Below are positions 16,274 to 25,028 of a stretch of DNA of 64,000 nt, in pieces. The stretch lies in assembly GCA_003054665.1 (NCBI GenBank), contig QAYY01000003.1:186001-250000 (forward strand). The letters are read 5' to 3'. Numbering within the stretch: the first letter of the stretch is position 1; the number at the start of each line of letters is the position of its first letter. Source of the stretch: Opitutaceae bacterium EW11 (GTDB taxonomy: Bacteria; Verrucomicrobiota; Verrucomicrobiia; Opitutales; Opitutaceae). The position numbers and the translations under genes are program-made. The notes beneath the pieces are model-generated. The model had not been told where the DNA came from and did no database searches. It worked only from the letters and a program-made list of their open reading frames with translations.

Positions 16274-17413
16274 ATGGCCTCTGCTCAGTTTCTCAAGATC
16301 GGCATCACCTGTTACCCCTCCGTCGGAGGTAGCGGGATTCTGGCGTCGATCCTCGGCGAGGAATTGGCGCGCCGAGGGCACGAGGTCCATTTCATCAGCT
16401 ACGGACGGCCGTTCCGAATGCCGGCGGAGGCCCCGCGCGTGTATTTCCACCCGGTCGAGATCAACGACTACGAGCTTTTCAAATACCCCGACTACACGCT
16501 TCCGCTTTCGGTCAAGATGGCCGAAGTGACGCGCGAGCACGGGTTGGATCTGCTGCACGTGCATTACGCCGTGCCGCACGCGACCGCGGCGATCCTGGCG
16601 CGCGACATGTTGCCGACGGACCTTCAGCCGAAGGTCGTGACCACGCTGCACGGCACGGACACAACGCTACTCGGCCGTGACCCGGGCTACGGTCCGGCGA
16701 TCCGGCACGCGCTGAGCTGCTCCGACGCCGTCACGACGGTATCGAATTTCCTGCGACGCGAGACGATCCGCGTGCTGAAGGTGGAGCGCCCGATCGAGGT
16801 GATCTACAATTTCTTCGAACCCAAGGAGCCGAAGCGGTCGCGAGAGGCCGTCCGCAAGGCGCTGGGGCTCGGCGACGAGGTTCTGCTCCTCCACGCCTCG
16901 AACCTCCGGCCGGTGAAGCGCATCGATCTGCTGCTGGAGACGATGACGAAAATCGTGACGCCGGTGCCGTTCAAGCTGCTGGTGATGGCCGGCGGGGACT
17001 TCGCTCCCTTCCTGCCGGAAGTCCAGCGTCTCGGGTTGGAGAACCGGATAATCGTCCGGGAGAACGTGACGGAGATCGAAGACTACCTTCAGGCCGCGGA
17101 CGTGGGACTGTTTACCTCGGAGATGGAGAGCTTCTGCCTGAGCCTGCTCGAAGCGATGTGCTTCGGCTGCCCGAGCGTTTCGACGGCAGTCGGCGGCATC
17201 CCGGAAGTCGCGGTCCACGAGGAGAGCGGGCTTTTGTATCCGTTCGGAGACGCCGACGCCCTGGCCGCCGGAGCGAAACGGCTCATCGAGGAGCCAGCCT
17301 CTCGCTCTCGCCTCGGTGGTGCGGCCAAGGCGCGGGCGAAACAACTTTTCTCCGCGGACGCGATCGTGCCCCAGTACGAGGCTTTGTACCGCCGGGTGTG
17401 CGGATCGAGATGA
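16274..17413 (+). CDS. bshA: BshA, N-acetylglucosaminyl-malate synthase (GT4)
   Basis: The 379-residue product has the normal BshA length. It carries the diagnostic N-terminus KIGITCYPSVGGSGILAS, then HVHYAVPHA, VTTLHGTDTTLLG and SNLRPVKRIDLL. The GT4 E-x7-E motif is in ESFCLSLLEAM near residue 290. BshA transfers GlcNAc from UDP-GlcNAc to L-malate, the first step of bacillithiol synthesis. It is the last gene of the overlapping operon; no terminator with a T-run was found behind it. The call is firm because BshA is easily told from other GT4 enzymes by these N-terminal blocks. Confidence 0.93.
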   Translation: MASAQFLKIGITCYPSVGGSGILASILGEELARRGHEVHFISYGRPFRMPAEAPRVYFHPVEINDYELFKYPDYTLPLSVKMAEVTREHGLDLLHVHYAVPHATAAILARDMLPTDLQPKVVTTLHGTDTTLLGRDPGYGPAIRHALSCSDAVTTVSNFLRRETIRVLKVERPIEVIYNFFEPKEPKRSREAVRKALGLGDEVLLLHASNLRPVKRIDLLLETMTKIVTPVPFKLLVMAGGDFAPFLPEVQRLGLENRIIVRENVTEIEDYLQAADVGLFTSEMESFCLSLLEAMCFGCPSVSTAVGGIPEVAVHEESGLLYPFGDADALAAGAKRLIEEPASRSRLGGAAKARAKQLFSADAIVPQYEALYRRVCGSR

Positions 17414-17579
17414 GGGGCAGAGCGGTCCGCCTGCGCCGCTAAAAGCTGAAGTGGATTCACGAATACAATCCGAACCAAGCGAGCGGACGTGATTCCCTAA
17501 CACAGTGTCACTACGGCCGGCGGGTTGACTTTCATCAGCCGGCTGTATGGCGTGGAAGCTCGGTCGTACCCACCCCAGC

Positions 17580-18368
17580 ATGAGAGACCTCGCCTGCGTT
17601 ATCGCTGGCGGATTGGCATGGAGTCTTGTGAGCCCCTGCGCCTTTGCCGCCCCAGCTTCCATTGAACCTGCCCAGAAAGCGGTGATGGAATGGTCCCGAA
17701 TACGGTCTGAGACCGTTCGGATGGAAACCCAATGGGAGTGGGAGCGGGAAACGCTCCGCACGACCGAGATCGCGCTGCAGGATCGCGTCCGTGCCCTGGA
17801 GGAAAAACAGGCGGTGCTGAACGCGAAGAGTTCGGGAGAAAGAAAGTCCCTGGACGAACTCGCCGCGAAAAATGCCGCGACCGACGCGGCGTTGAAAAAC
17901 ACAGCGGAGCGCATGCAGGAAATCGCCGCCGAGCTGACGCGGCTTCGGCCATCCTTACCCCCGAGGCTCTCGCAGGGTCTGGAATTCGCGTTCCGCAGCG
18001 CCAACTCGCCGACCGCCAGCGTCGGCGAACGCGCTCAGCACGTCCTGACGATTCTGACTCGTTGCGGTCAGTTCAACCGGGTGATCACGCCAGGTGAGGA
18101 GGTGCTGAGGCTGCCCGGAGAGTCGGAGGAAAAGCTCGTCGAGGTGATTTACTGGGGCCTCAGCCATGCCTACGCGCTCGATCGGGCCAAGGGCATCGCC
18201 TACCTGGGCGGACCCACCGAGAAAGGCTGGACCTGGGTGGCCAAACCGGAAGCTGCTGCAGCGGTTTCGCAGCTTCTTGCGATGGCCCGCGACAAGGCCG
18301 ACCCGGCGTTCGTCGAGGTACCCGCGCGAGTGATGCACGCTTCGTCCAAACCGATCGCCGCGCCATGA
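17580..18368 (+). CDS. DUF3450-family periplasmic coiled-coil protein of a TonB operon
   Basis: The 262-residue product starts MRDLACVIAGG with a signal peptide ending near CAFAAP. It has a long coiled coil (about residues 20-115, heptads rich in Glu, Arg and Leu) and a compact C-terminal domain (VIYWGLSHAYALDRAKGIAYLGGP) typical of DUF3450. An ATG 33 nt earlier at 17547 is possible; the later one was preferred because it starts the signal peptide directly. A TTGACT hexamer at 17524-17529 may be a -35 box, but the matching -10 is poor. The stop overlaps the start of the next gene. In Vibrio and Shewanella the same family heads TtpC-type TonB operons. Confidence 0.82.
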   Translation: MRDLACVIAGGLAWSLVSPCAFAAPASIEPAQKAVMEWSRIRSETVRMETQWEWERETLRTTEIALQDRVRALEEKQAVLNAKSSGERKSLDELAAKNAATDAALKNTAERMQEIAAELTRLRPSLPPRLSQGLEFAFRSANSPTASVGERAQHVLTILTRCGQFNRVITPGEEVLRLPGESEEKLVEVIYWGLSHAYALDRAKGIAYLGGPTEKGWTWVAKPEAAAAVSQLLAMARDKADPAFVEVPARVMHASSKPIAAP

Positions 18369-19810
18369 AAGCTTCTCTTTGGATCGGATGTTTGGCTCTC
18401 ACGGCCTCGGCGGTGTGCTTGCCGGCAAGGGCGGCCGAGCAACCCGCTCCGCCGCTCGAACGCCTGGTGAATCAGGCCGTCGCCGACTACACGGCGAAAC
18501 TCCAGGACGCCACGCGCGAGTTGCAGGCCACCCGCGATCGGATCGCGGCCGAAAAGAAGCCGTTGCTCGATCGTATTCGGGAACTGGAGGACCGCGCCGT
18601 TGCGCTCGAGGCGCAGGTTTCCACCCAGGAGGCGCGCCAGGCGGAGAACGAGGACAAGCGGCAGCGTCTGCTGAAGGATGGAGCCCTGTTGGCCAAAAAC
18701 ACGGCGTACCAGAACACGCTCGCCATGGATGCGCTGAAGAACGCCGCCTCGGGCCTTCTTCCGGGCGAAGTGGAGCCGCTCGGAACTGCGATCGCGACAC
18801 TCCAGCAAAGGATCGAATCGGAGAGGAATTCCGGCGGAGCCGGCGCGGCGGAGATTTCGCGGTTTCTTCTGGAGCGGGTGAACCAGCAGCTCGGAGGGTA
18901 TTCGGTGGAGGGCAAGGCGCTCGTCGCCGGAAAAAACGTCATGGTGCCGGGCAGGTTCGTCTACCTCGGCCCGGAAGTGTTTTTCGGGTCCTCCGACCAA
19001 ACCGTGTTTGGCACCGTCCGGACGCGCGAGGGATCCACGTATTCGATGACATATGACGTCCCGGGCTGGGACAGATCCCGGGCGGCCGGACTGTTTGCCA
19101 AGGCGGAGGGCACCGCGGCGCTCGACGCTTCCGGCGGCAAGGCGCTTCGCCTTCAGGAGACCGAAGGCACGGTCTGGCAGCACATCAAACGAGGCGGAGT
19201 GGTCGCCTTTCTCATCATCGGCGTCGGGCTCCTGGCTCTCGGAATCGCTCTGCACAAGCTTTGGGAACTGCGCCAGCTGCGTCTCGATTCGCCGCTAGAG
19301 GTGAAGGGCGTGCTGGAAGAGTTCTTCTCCGCCAACCCGGAGCAGGCGCGCGCCGCCGTGTCCCGGTTGACCGGATCAACCGCGGGGTTGTTTGCCGCCG
19401 GGCTGCGCTGCCTGGGAAAACCCAAGGACGTGCTCGAGGAACAGCTCTACGCCTACACGCTTCAGCAGCGGTTGCATTTCGAACGCCGGCTCCCGCTGCT
19501 CGCCGTGATCGCGACCGCGGCGCCGCTCATGGGCCTGCTCGGCACGGTCATGGGCATGGTGAAGACCTTCGCGTTGATCACGGTTTTTGGCACGGGCAAC
19601 GCCGCGAAGCTCTCGAGCGGCATTTCGGAGGTGCTGGTGACGACGGAGCTCGGCCTGGCCGTCGCGATTCCCGCGCTGGTCGCTCACGGCTTCCTCTCGC
19701 ACCGCATCCAGAAGAAACTCTCGTTGCTCGAGCAGTACGCGGTGGAGTTTCTCGCCGCCGCAAGCGAGGCGCGGAAGGAGGAGTCCGAGGTGGGCTCGCA
19801 TCAGGCATGA
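18365..19810 (+). CDS. TtpC-like MotA/TolQ/ExbB proton-channel protein with periplasmic N-domain
   Basis: The 481-residue product has a signal peptide (ASAVCLPARAAE), then about 230 residues of periplasmic sequence with a coiled coil. The C-terminal ExbB/TolQ domain follows: a first span near residue 277 (VAFLIIGVGLLALGIAL), the channel helix LAVIATAAPLMGLLGTVMGM near 377 and LVTTELGLAVAIPALVAHG near 420. ExbB/TolQ proteins use proton flow to energise outer-membrane transport. The fused periplasmic part distinguishes TtpC from ordinary ExbB. It overlaps its neighbours at both ends by the ATGA arrangement, so it is co-translated with DUF3450 and ExbB. Confidence 0.88.
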   Translation: MKASLWIGCLALTASAVCLPARAAEQPAPPLERLVNQAVADYTAKLQDATRELQATRDRIAAEKKPLLDRIRELEDRAVALEAQVSTQEARQAENEDKRQRLLKDGALLAKNTAYQNTLAMDALKNAASGLLPGEVEPLGTAIATLQQRIESERNSGGAGAAEISRFLLERVNQQLGGYSVEGKALVAGKNVMVPGRFVYLGPEVFFGSSDQTVFGTVRTREGSTYSMTYDVPGWDRSRAAGLFAKAEGTAALDASGGKALRLQETEGTVWQHIKRGGVVAFLIIGVGLLALGIALHKLWELRQLRLDSPLEVKGVLEEFFSANPEQARAAVSRLTGSTAGLFAAGLRCLGKPKDVLEEQLYAYTLQQRLHFERRLPLLAVIATAAPLMGLLGTVMGMVKTFALITVFGTGNAAKLSSGISEVLVTTELGLAVAIPALVAHGFLSHRIQKKLSLLEQYAVEFLAAASEARKEESEVGSHQA

Positions 19811-20292
19811 ACCAGGTCAAAGAGCTCCTCGAGAACGGCGGCCCCGTGATCTTCGTGATCATCGCGCTATCGGTGATTCTCTACAGCCGCTGCTTTCACC
19901 TCCTGCTTTTCTTTTTCAAGGTGGAGCGCGCGCTCCGCAGCCGGATCCCCGAAGATCTCACGGACCGGGAGTCGATTCACGCGGCGCAGGGCCGGCTTGA
20001 GCAGGCGTTCCGGCAGCAGCGGATTCCCATCGGGGCCATGATCGCGGCAGCCCCGCTCCTCGGCTTGCTCGGCACGGTCACGGGCATGATCCGCTCCTTC
20101 GGGAGTCTGGCGCAGTTCGGCAACCAGCGGTCGATGGAGGGACTGGCCAAGGGAATCTCCGAGGTGCTGGTGGATACGGAGTCAGGACTGGCAGTGGCGA
20201 TCCCTGCTCTCCTTCTGACGTACTACGCGCACCGGTTGCTTCAGAAGTCCCTCCTTCGGCTTGGGACGATCGAAACCCTCGCGAAAGGTTGA
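19807..20292 (+). CDS. exbB: ExbB-like proton-channel protein (short form)
   Basis: The 161-residue protein has a first span (PVIFVIIALSVILYSRCF) near the N-terminus and the two channel helices MIAAAPLLGLLGTVTGMIRSF and VDTESGLAVAIPALLLTYYA of the MotA/TolQ/ExbB family. The cytoplasmic loop is short, as in the ExbB2 subgroup. It would form a proton channel with ExbD. The start overlaps the preceding ExbB fusion gene and ExbD follows after 2 bp. Two different ExbB-type channels in one operon is the hallmark of TtpC systems. Confidence 0.9.
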   Translation: MNQVKELLENGGPVIFVIIALSVILYSRCFHLLLFFFKVERALRSRIPEDLTDRESIHAAQGRLEQAFRQQRIPIGAMIAAAPLLGLLGTVTGMIRSFGSLAQFGNQRSMEGLAKGISEVLVDTESGLAVAIPALLLTYYAHRLLQKSLLRLGTIETLAKG

Positions 20293-20294
20293 CC

Positions 20295-20708
20295 ATGCTC
20301 CGCCAACGGTATGCCAGCCGCCATTACGAGGGTACGCACATCGACATGACGCCCATGGTCGATTGCATCATGGTGCTGCTGATTTTCCTGATGGTGAGCA
20401 GCGCGTTTGTGGAGGATCCGGGCATCGAGGTTCAGAAACCCGACGTCGGCGGCACGGAAGTGGCCGAACAGAACACGCTCCTCGTCGCGATTTCGTCCGA
20501 TGACCGCGTCTATTTCGACGGGCAGGAGATTCCGATCGACCAAGTGGCGTTGCGTGTGCGCCAGGCAGCGATCGGACGGAGTCCGGCGCTGATCATCCGT
20601 GCGGACAAAGGCTGCAGCCACGGCGTCTTTGCCGCCGTTTACAGCGAGGCGAAACACGCCGGCATAGCCCATGTGCAGTTCGCCACGGCGCAGACGGAGG
20701 CGCCCTGA
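20295..20708 (+). CDS. exbD: ExbD-type biopolymer transport protein
   Basis: The 137-residue product has a cytoplasmic tail, a single span and a periplasmic domain. HIDMTPMVDCIMVLLIFLMV contains the conserved membrane-embedded Asp at residue 23, the proton-carrying residue in ExbD and TolR. The ATG at 20295 was preferred over an in-frame TTG at 20289 because AAAGG lies just upstream. It sits between exbB and tonB with almost no spacing. Confidence 0.92.
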   Translation: MLRQRYASRHYEGTHIDMTPMVDCIMVLLIFLMVSSAFVEDPGIEVQKPDVGGTEVAEQNTLLVAISSDDRVYFDGQEIPIDQVALRVRQAAIGRSPALIIRADKGCSHGVFAAVYSEAKHAGIAHVQFATAQTEAP

Positions 20709-20711
20709 TTC

Positions 20712-21437
20712 GTGAGCCAGTCCGCCACATCCTTCAACGAGATCGTCGTGACGCAGGGGAGACTGACGTCGGTCGCGAGCGTCGTGTCCGGAGCTCTCTT
20801 CACGGCCGGCCTTTTCACCGCGATCGCCTTCGTGCCGAAGGAATCGTCGCCGGACGGCGTCCCTCAGTTCGAGGAACTGCGCGCCGTGGCCGCCCCGGTC
20901 TCTCCGCCCCCGCCGCCCGAAGAGACGATCGAAAAGCCGCAGGAGGTACCGGGCGGCGAACTCGTGCTTCTCGGCGAAGAGCGGACCGATAGCCCGGTGA
21001 AGCTCCCCGCCGCACCCGTGCCGGTGGACGTGCCGCTGCAGACCGCCGCCGTCCCGCGCTTCGATTTCGCTCCCACCGCCTTCCAGCCGGCCTCGATGAA
21101 TCCGGAATTCGAGGCCCGGCGCGTCTACGAGAAATCCGAGGTGGATCAGCCGCCGGTGGCCGTCTACAAGGAGGCGCCCGACCTGCCGAGCGACGTGATC
21201 AAGCGGATGAAGAAGCTGGAGGCCACGTTCGTTTTTGTCGTCGGACTTGACGGTTCCGCGAGCCGTATCCGTGTGCTCGATTCGAGCAACAATCCGACGG
21301 TCGACCGGCTTTCCATCGAGGCCCTGCAACAGTGGAAATTCACCCCTGCGATCAAGCGTGGGAAAACCGTCCGTTGCTGGATCCACCAGCGTCTCATTTT
21401 CAAGTTGCCGGCGACGAGCCGATTTAGCGTGCAATGA
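20712..21437 (+). CDS. tonB: TonB-family energy transducer, GTG start
   Basis: The 241-residue product starts at GTG, 3 bp after exbD. It has one N-terminal span (VSGALFTAGLFTAIAFV), a proline-rich linker (APVSPPPPPEETIEKP) and a TonB C-terminal domain (LEATFVFVVGLDGSASRIRV, then LSIEALQQWKFTPAIKRGK). TonB passes energy from ExbB/ExbD to outer-membrane receptors. The linker is shorter than in E. coli TonB, as in TonB2-type proteins; spanning the periplasm may need the partner DUF3450 or TtpC-like proteins, which is an inference. Confidence 0.9.
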   Translation: MSQSATSFNEIVVTQGRLTSVASVVSGALFTAGLFTAIAFVPKESSPDGVPQFEELRAVAAPVSPPPPPEETIEKPQEVPGGELVLLGEERTDSPVKLPAAPVPVDVPLQTAAVPRFDFAPTAFQPASMNPEFEARRVYEKSEVDQPPVAVYKEAPDLPSDVIKRMKKLEATFVFVVGLDGSASRIRVLDSSNNPTVDRLSIEALQQWKFTPAIKRGKTVRCWIHQRLIFKLPATSRFSVQ

Positions 21438-21438
21438 C

Positions 21439-22854
21439 ATGAAGCTTGCCCCGTTCTGTTTCATCCTGGTTGCGACCCTTCCCGCCTTGCGGGCGGCCCC
21501 CGGCCCTGGTCCGGAGCGCGATGGCGCGCCGCCGCCGCGCCGTAACGAAGCTCCTGCGCCGCGTCGCGACAGCCGGCAGATCGACGGCAGCCGGATCATC
21601 AACGAGTCCTACAGCTTCAAGAAGAACCAGGAACCGGAGATGTCGGCCGACGAATACGCGATCTACGAGAAGGTCGTGGGCATGGTGGCGGTGAACCCGG
21701 AATTCGCGCTGAAACTGATGGCCACCATGACGGCGGGAGAAAAACCCACGCCGGCATTCGAGTTCGTTTTGGGCAACATCTACTTCACCAACGGAAAACC
21801 GGAGGTGGCCGAGACGCATTTTCGCAACGCGGTGCGAATGTACCCCGATTTCACGCGCGCTTGGACGAATCTCGGCGTGCTTCTGTATAACCAACACAAC
21901 TACCAAGAGGCCGCGGAGTGTTTCACCAAGGTGGTCTCGAAGGGCGAGGGCACCGCGGAGAACCTTGGCCTGCTCGCTTACTGCCTGGACAAGACCGGGC
22001 GGAAGACCGCCGCCGAGATGAACTACATTCAGGCGGTGGGGCTGGATCCCGACAATGTGGGCTACCTTAGCGGACTGCTTTCGCTTTATCTCGAATCCAA
22101 GCAGTACGCGCGGGCCGAACCGTTGCTGCAGCAGCTCACCCGCCTGCAGCCGGACGACCGGAGAAACTGGGCGGTCTACGCCAGCCTGCTTGTTGCCGAG
22201 GACCGCAAACTCGACGCGGTGGCCATCCTGCAGGGCGCGGCCGCTCTCGACCTCCTCGACGAGGAGGGACGCGCGATGCTGTGCGATCTTTACGCTTCGC
22301 TGCAGTTTCACCGCGAGGCCAACGAAGCCTACGCGGAGTTGCGCAAGCGGTCGCCGAGCCTCGCCCAATCCCGTCAGCTTGCGTACACGCAGAGCTTGAT
22401 CGGCGAAAAGAAGTACTTGCTCGCGGACCAAGCGCTCGGGGAACTCGAAAAGGCCGGCGTTTCCGGCGAAGCCGGGATTCCGATCTGGCTGGCGAAAGGC
22501 TCGCTGTGCATCGGCCTCGAACGCTGGGCCGATGCTCGGGTGGGGTACCAGAAGGTGCTCGACCTTTCGCCGCTCAATCCGGACGCGTTGCTCGGCATGG
22601 CGCGGGTCGAAAAGGCGACAAACAACCTCGCCCGGGCAGAGGTGTTTTTCGAACAGGCCGCGCAACAGCCAAGCACTGCCCAGCGCGCGTGCCTCGAACT
22701 GGCCGAACTCGCCATCAAGAGCCGTCGTTATCCTCGCGCGCTGGGCTTTCTCGAAAAGGCGGTGGCGATCGAGCGCTCCCCGGCGCTCGAAATGTACATC
22801 GCCCGGATCCGAACCGTCGTGGCCGCGCCGGAAGGAACTCCCGTGTCCCGGTGA
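21439..22854 (+). CDS. Secreted TPR-repeat protein of the TonB operon
   Basis: The 471-residue product has a signal peptide (CFILVATLPALRAAP), a short Arg/Pro-rich linker and then about ten helical TPR repeats. Examples are EFVLGNIYFTNGKPEVAETH, AWTNLGVLLYNQHNYQEAAE and ALGFLEKAVAIERSPALEMY. TPR proteins of this type close TtpC-type TonB operons in gammaproteobacteria. It starts 1 bp after the tonB stop and probably acts as a periplasmic scaffold. No enzymatic domain is seen. Confidence 0.88.
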   Translation: MKLAPFCFILVATLPALRAAPGPGPERDGAPPPRRNEAPAPRRDSRQIDGSRIINESYSFKKNQEPEMSADEYAIYEKVVGMVAVNPEFALKLMATMTAGEKPTPAFEFVLGNIYFTNGKPEVAETHFRNAVRMYPDFTRAWTNLGVLLYNQHNYQEAAECFTKVVSKGEGTAENLGLLAYCLDKTGRKTAAEMNYIQAVGLDPDNVGYLSGLLSLYLESKQYARAEPLLQQLTRLQPDDRRNWAVYASLLVAEDRKLDAVAILQGAAALDLLDEEGRAMLCDLYASLQFHREANEAYAELRKRSPSLAQSRQLAYTQSLIGEKKYLLADQALGELEKAGVSGEAGIPIWLAKGSLCIGLERWADARVGYQKVLDLSPLNPDALLGMARVEKATNNLARAEVFFEQAAQQPSTAQRACLELAELAIKSRRYPRALGFLEKAVAIERSPALEMYIARIRTVVAAPEGTPVSR

Positions 22855-22901
22855 TTCAAGCCGTGCCCTCCTCTTTCTCGAAACTCAATCAGGATACCCA
22901 A

Positions 22902-24095
22902 ATGAATACGTTCTCCATCAAACCCAGCGTCGCACCCCGGACGTCGTTCCGTGCGGTGCTCCTGGGACTCGGAGTCTGTGTGAGCTCGGTTGCGCCACTG
23001 CTGCGCGCGCAGGCCGATACCTCGGCCAACAAGGACTATATCGTGTTTGTCGGACTCAACCTGGAGGTCTCCGAGAGCGGCAAGTACCTGCCGGTGATCG
23101 ATGCCGAGAACAATGTCGTGCACGTCGACCGCGATCACAAACGCGAGAAGATCGACCTGAAACGGGCGGAGGGCATCCGCATTACGCGGGGCGTCAAGCT
23201 CAGCACCCGGCAGGCGGAGATCGCGGACTTGGAGTCGGAAATGGAGTCCCGGAGAGGCAAGATGGAGGCTCTGCAGGCGAATCTCGCCGTGCAGGGCGAG
23301 CTTCAGGATCAGATGCAGCGGCAGGACTCCGGGTTTGCCCGTGCGGACTACAACGGGGTGCGGCGCCAGGACAACGGTGCGTCAACCGGATCCGCCCAGT
23401 CGTCCTACACCGCTCAGGTTCCGCAGATCAACCAGGGCATGAGTGCCTCGAATGTCCTGCTCGATCGTCAGATCGCCCAGATCGGCGGCGTGGCGGACAC
23501 GTATAACGTCTCGTTCAATCTCAGTTCTCCGACCCCGATCGAAAGCGGCTACGTGGTGCTCGTGACCGACTTTGTGGTTCCGGGGAAAGACGAGGCCGTC
23601 CACTACCGGGTGGCGACGCGATCGCTCGGCCGGATCGACGTCAAACCGAAGCACATCACGCTCTCGCAGTCCGGGTTCCCGGCGGGATTTGAGGTGAAGG
23701 CGCACCACGTCGGAGTTTTTTCCGAAGGGCAGGAGGTGGTCACGAATCTTTCCGACAAGCGGGTCCCGCTTTCGCGAAAAGACGCGGAGCAGTTCCTCTT
23801 GATGCAGTACGTCATCGCCCACCAGGGCGAGACACGCGTCGCGAAAGCCTATCCGATGCTTCCCCAGCCGGAGCTGCGCAAACGCGTCGATCCGTCGCAG
23901 TTGCCTCCCGTGGTCTACGTCGACGTCGACAAGGAAGGAGCGGTGCTCGGGTACTTCGGCGACAAGACCGGGAAGCAGAAGCTGACCGGCCAAGCGGAGA
24001 CCGCGATGCAGGTGGTTTCGTTCTACCCGGCCTTGGAAAAAGGCGCACCGGTCGCAGGTCGTGCGACGGTGGTCGTCGCCGAGTTGCTGAAATAG
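22902..24095 (+). CDS. Secreted protein of unknown function at the end of the TonB operon
   Basis: This 397-residue product was not recognised. It has a long signal peptide (VLLGLGVCVSSVAPLLRAQA), then a domain starting DYIVFVGLNLEVSESGKYLP. A coiled coil lies at about residues 105-140 (IADLESEMESRRGKMEAL), followed by a low-complexity Gln/Ser/Thr region. A C-terminal beta-rich domain has SGYVVLVTDFVVPGKDEAVH and LPPVVYVDVDKEGAVLGYFG. AGGA precedes the ATG by 9 nt. The 47-bp gap after the TPR gene and same-strand position suggest it belongs to the TonB operon. It could be a periplasmic or outer-membrane-associated partner; nothing points to an enzyme. Confidence 0.75.
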   Translation: MNTFSIKPSVAPRTSFRAVLLGLGVCVSSVAPLLRAQADTSANKDYIVFVGLNLEVSESGKYLPVIDAENNVVHVDRDHKREKIDLKRAEGIRITRGVKLSTRQAEIADLESEMESRRGKMEALQANLAVQGELQDQMQRQDSGFARADYNGVRRQDNGASTGSAQSSYTAQVPQINQGMSASNVLLDRQIAQIGGVADTYNVSFNLSSPTPIESGYVVLVTDFVVPGKDEAVHYRVATRSLGRIDVKPKHITLSQSGFPAGFEVKAHHVGVFSEGQEVVTNLSDKRVPLSRKDAEQFLLMQYVIAHQGETRVAKAYPMLPQPELRKRVDPSQLPPVVYVDVDKEGAVLGYFGDKTGKQKLTGQAETAMQVVSFYPALEKGAPVAGRATVVVAELLK

Positions 24096-24118
24096 CCGGA
24101 GCTTGTCCGAAAGGAGGC

Positions 24119-24149
24119 GGACGCCGCTGCTCGCACGGGAGCGGCGTCC
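24119..24149. terminator. Bidirectional hairpin between the TonB operon and radC
   Basis: A perfect 10-bp stem (GGACGCCGCT / AGCGGCGTCC) with an 11-nt loop lies between two converging transcription units, 23 bp after the last TonB-operon gene and 21 bp after radC. There is no long T-run on either side, so efficiency is uncertain. Confidence 0.6.
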
Positions 24150-24170
24150 AAGCCGGTTGGAACCGCGGAA

Positions 24171-24950
24171 TCAGAGCAGACCTGCGGCGCGAAAACTGTA
24201 GAAACCCTGGCCGGAGGGGTCGCTCGTCTTCTTTCCCAGGATGACGTGATCCAAGAGGTCGATACACACGGTCTTGGCCGCCTCGCGCAGTTGCCGCGTG
24301 ACCTGGATGTCGGCTGCACTCGGGGTGGGATCGCCGCTGGGGTGGTTGTGCGCGCAGATCAGGGCAGCGGCTCCTTCGCGGATGGCGCAGCGAAAGACCT
24401 CCCGCGGGTGGACAAGGCTGTTCGTGGCGGTGCCGGATGTAACCTCGACCCGCTTCAGGAGGCGGTTTTTCCGGTTGAGGCAGAGGACCCAGAATTTCTC
24501 CACCTCGAGGCCCACGAGCAGCGGCGAGAAGTGGTCCGCAACCAGCTCGGCGCGCCCGAGCACCGGCGCTTCGTCCGGGAGGGCGGCGATTATCCGGCGC
24601 GCGATCTCCATCACCGCCACCAATTGAAGCGCCTTCACGGGGCCGATGCCGCGGATCGCCTTGAACTCCGATTCCCGCCACGTGACGAGCCGGGCGAGCG
24701 ATCCGGCTTCGTTCAGCAGCCGGTGCGACAGCGTGACCACGTCGGTCCCGCGCGTGCCGCTGCGCAGGAGCAGGGCGAGCAACTCGGCGTCGCTTACCGC
24801 CGAGGGGCCGAGTCGTTCGAGCCGCTCTTGCGGCCGGTCGCTGACGGAGAGCTCCCGCAGGCGGTTGTTTTCGCAGATGGTTCCTCTCACTCCCTCGCAG
24901 TCGTTCATCGGACGAGCGAGGAGGAAAACATTGTCATCGGCAAGCGACAT
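24171..24950 (-). CDS. radC: RadC-family JAB/MPN-domain protein
   Basis: The 259-residue product has an N-terminal helix-hairpin-helix part (RGIGPVKALQLVAVMEIARR) and the JAMM metal motif in AALICAHNHPSGDPTPSAAD (H-x-H and a following Asp). The family is widespread; its cellular role is unresolved despite the historical repair name. The ATG at 24950 was chosen because GGAG lies 7 nt before it; a second ATG at 24908 gives a shorter protein. The gene is alone, converging with the TonB operon and diverging from the GH115 gene. Confidence 0.9.
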   Translation of the reverse strand: MSLADDNVFLLARPMNDCEGVRGTICENNRLRELSVSDRPQERLERLGPSAVSDAELLALLLRSGTRGTDVVTLSHRLLNEAGSLARLVTWRESEFKAIRGIGPVKALQLVAVMEIARRIIAALPDEAPVLGRAELVADHFSPLLVGLEVEKFWVLCLNRKNRLLKRVEVTSGTATNSLVHPREVFRCAIREGAAALICAHNHPSGDPTPSAADIQVTRQLREAAKTVCIDLLDHVILGKKTSDPSGQGFYSFRAAGLL

Positions 24951-25028
24951 ATTCCGACTCCGACAAGAACCAAACCGTTCGAAATCGTGCCGGTTGTGCC
25001 GGCACGGGTTTGGGCGCAACGTGTGCCT

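Noticed and set aside
24246-25028. Upstream extension of the GH115 reading frame
   Set aside because: Runs antisense across radC and precedes the signal peptide; the ATG at 25029 is the natural start.
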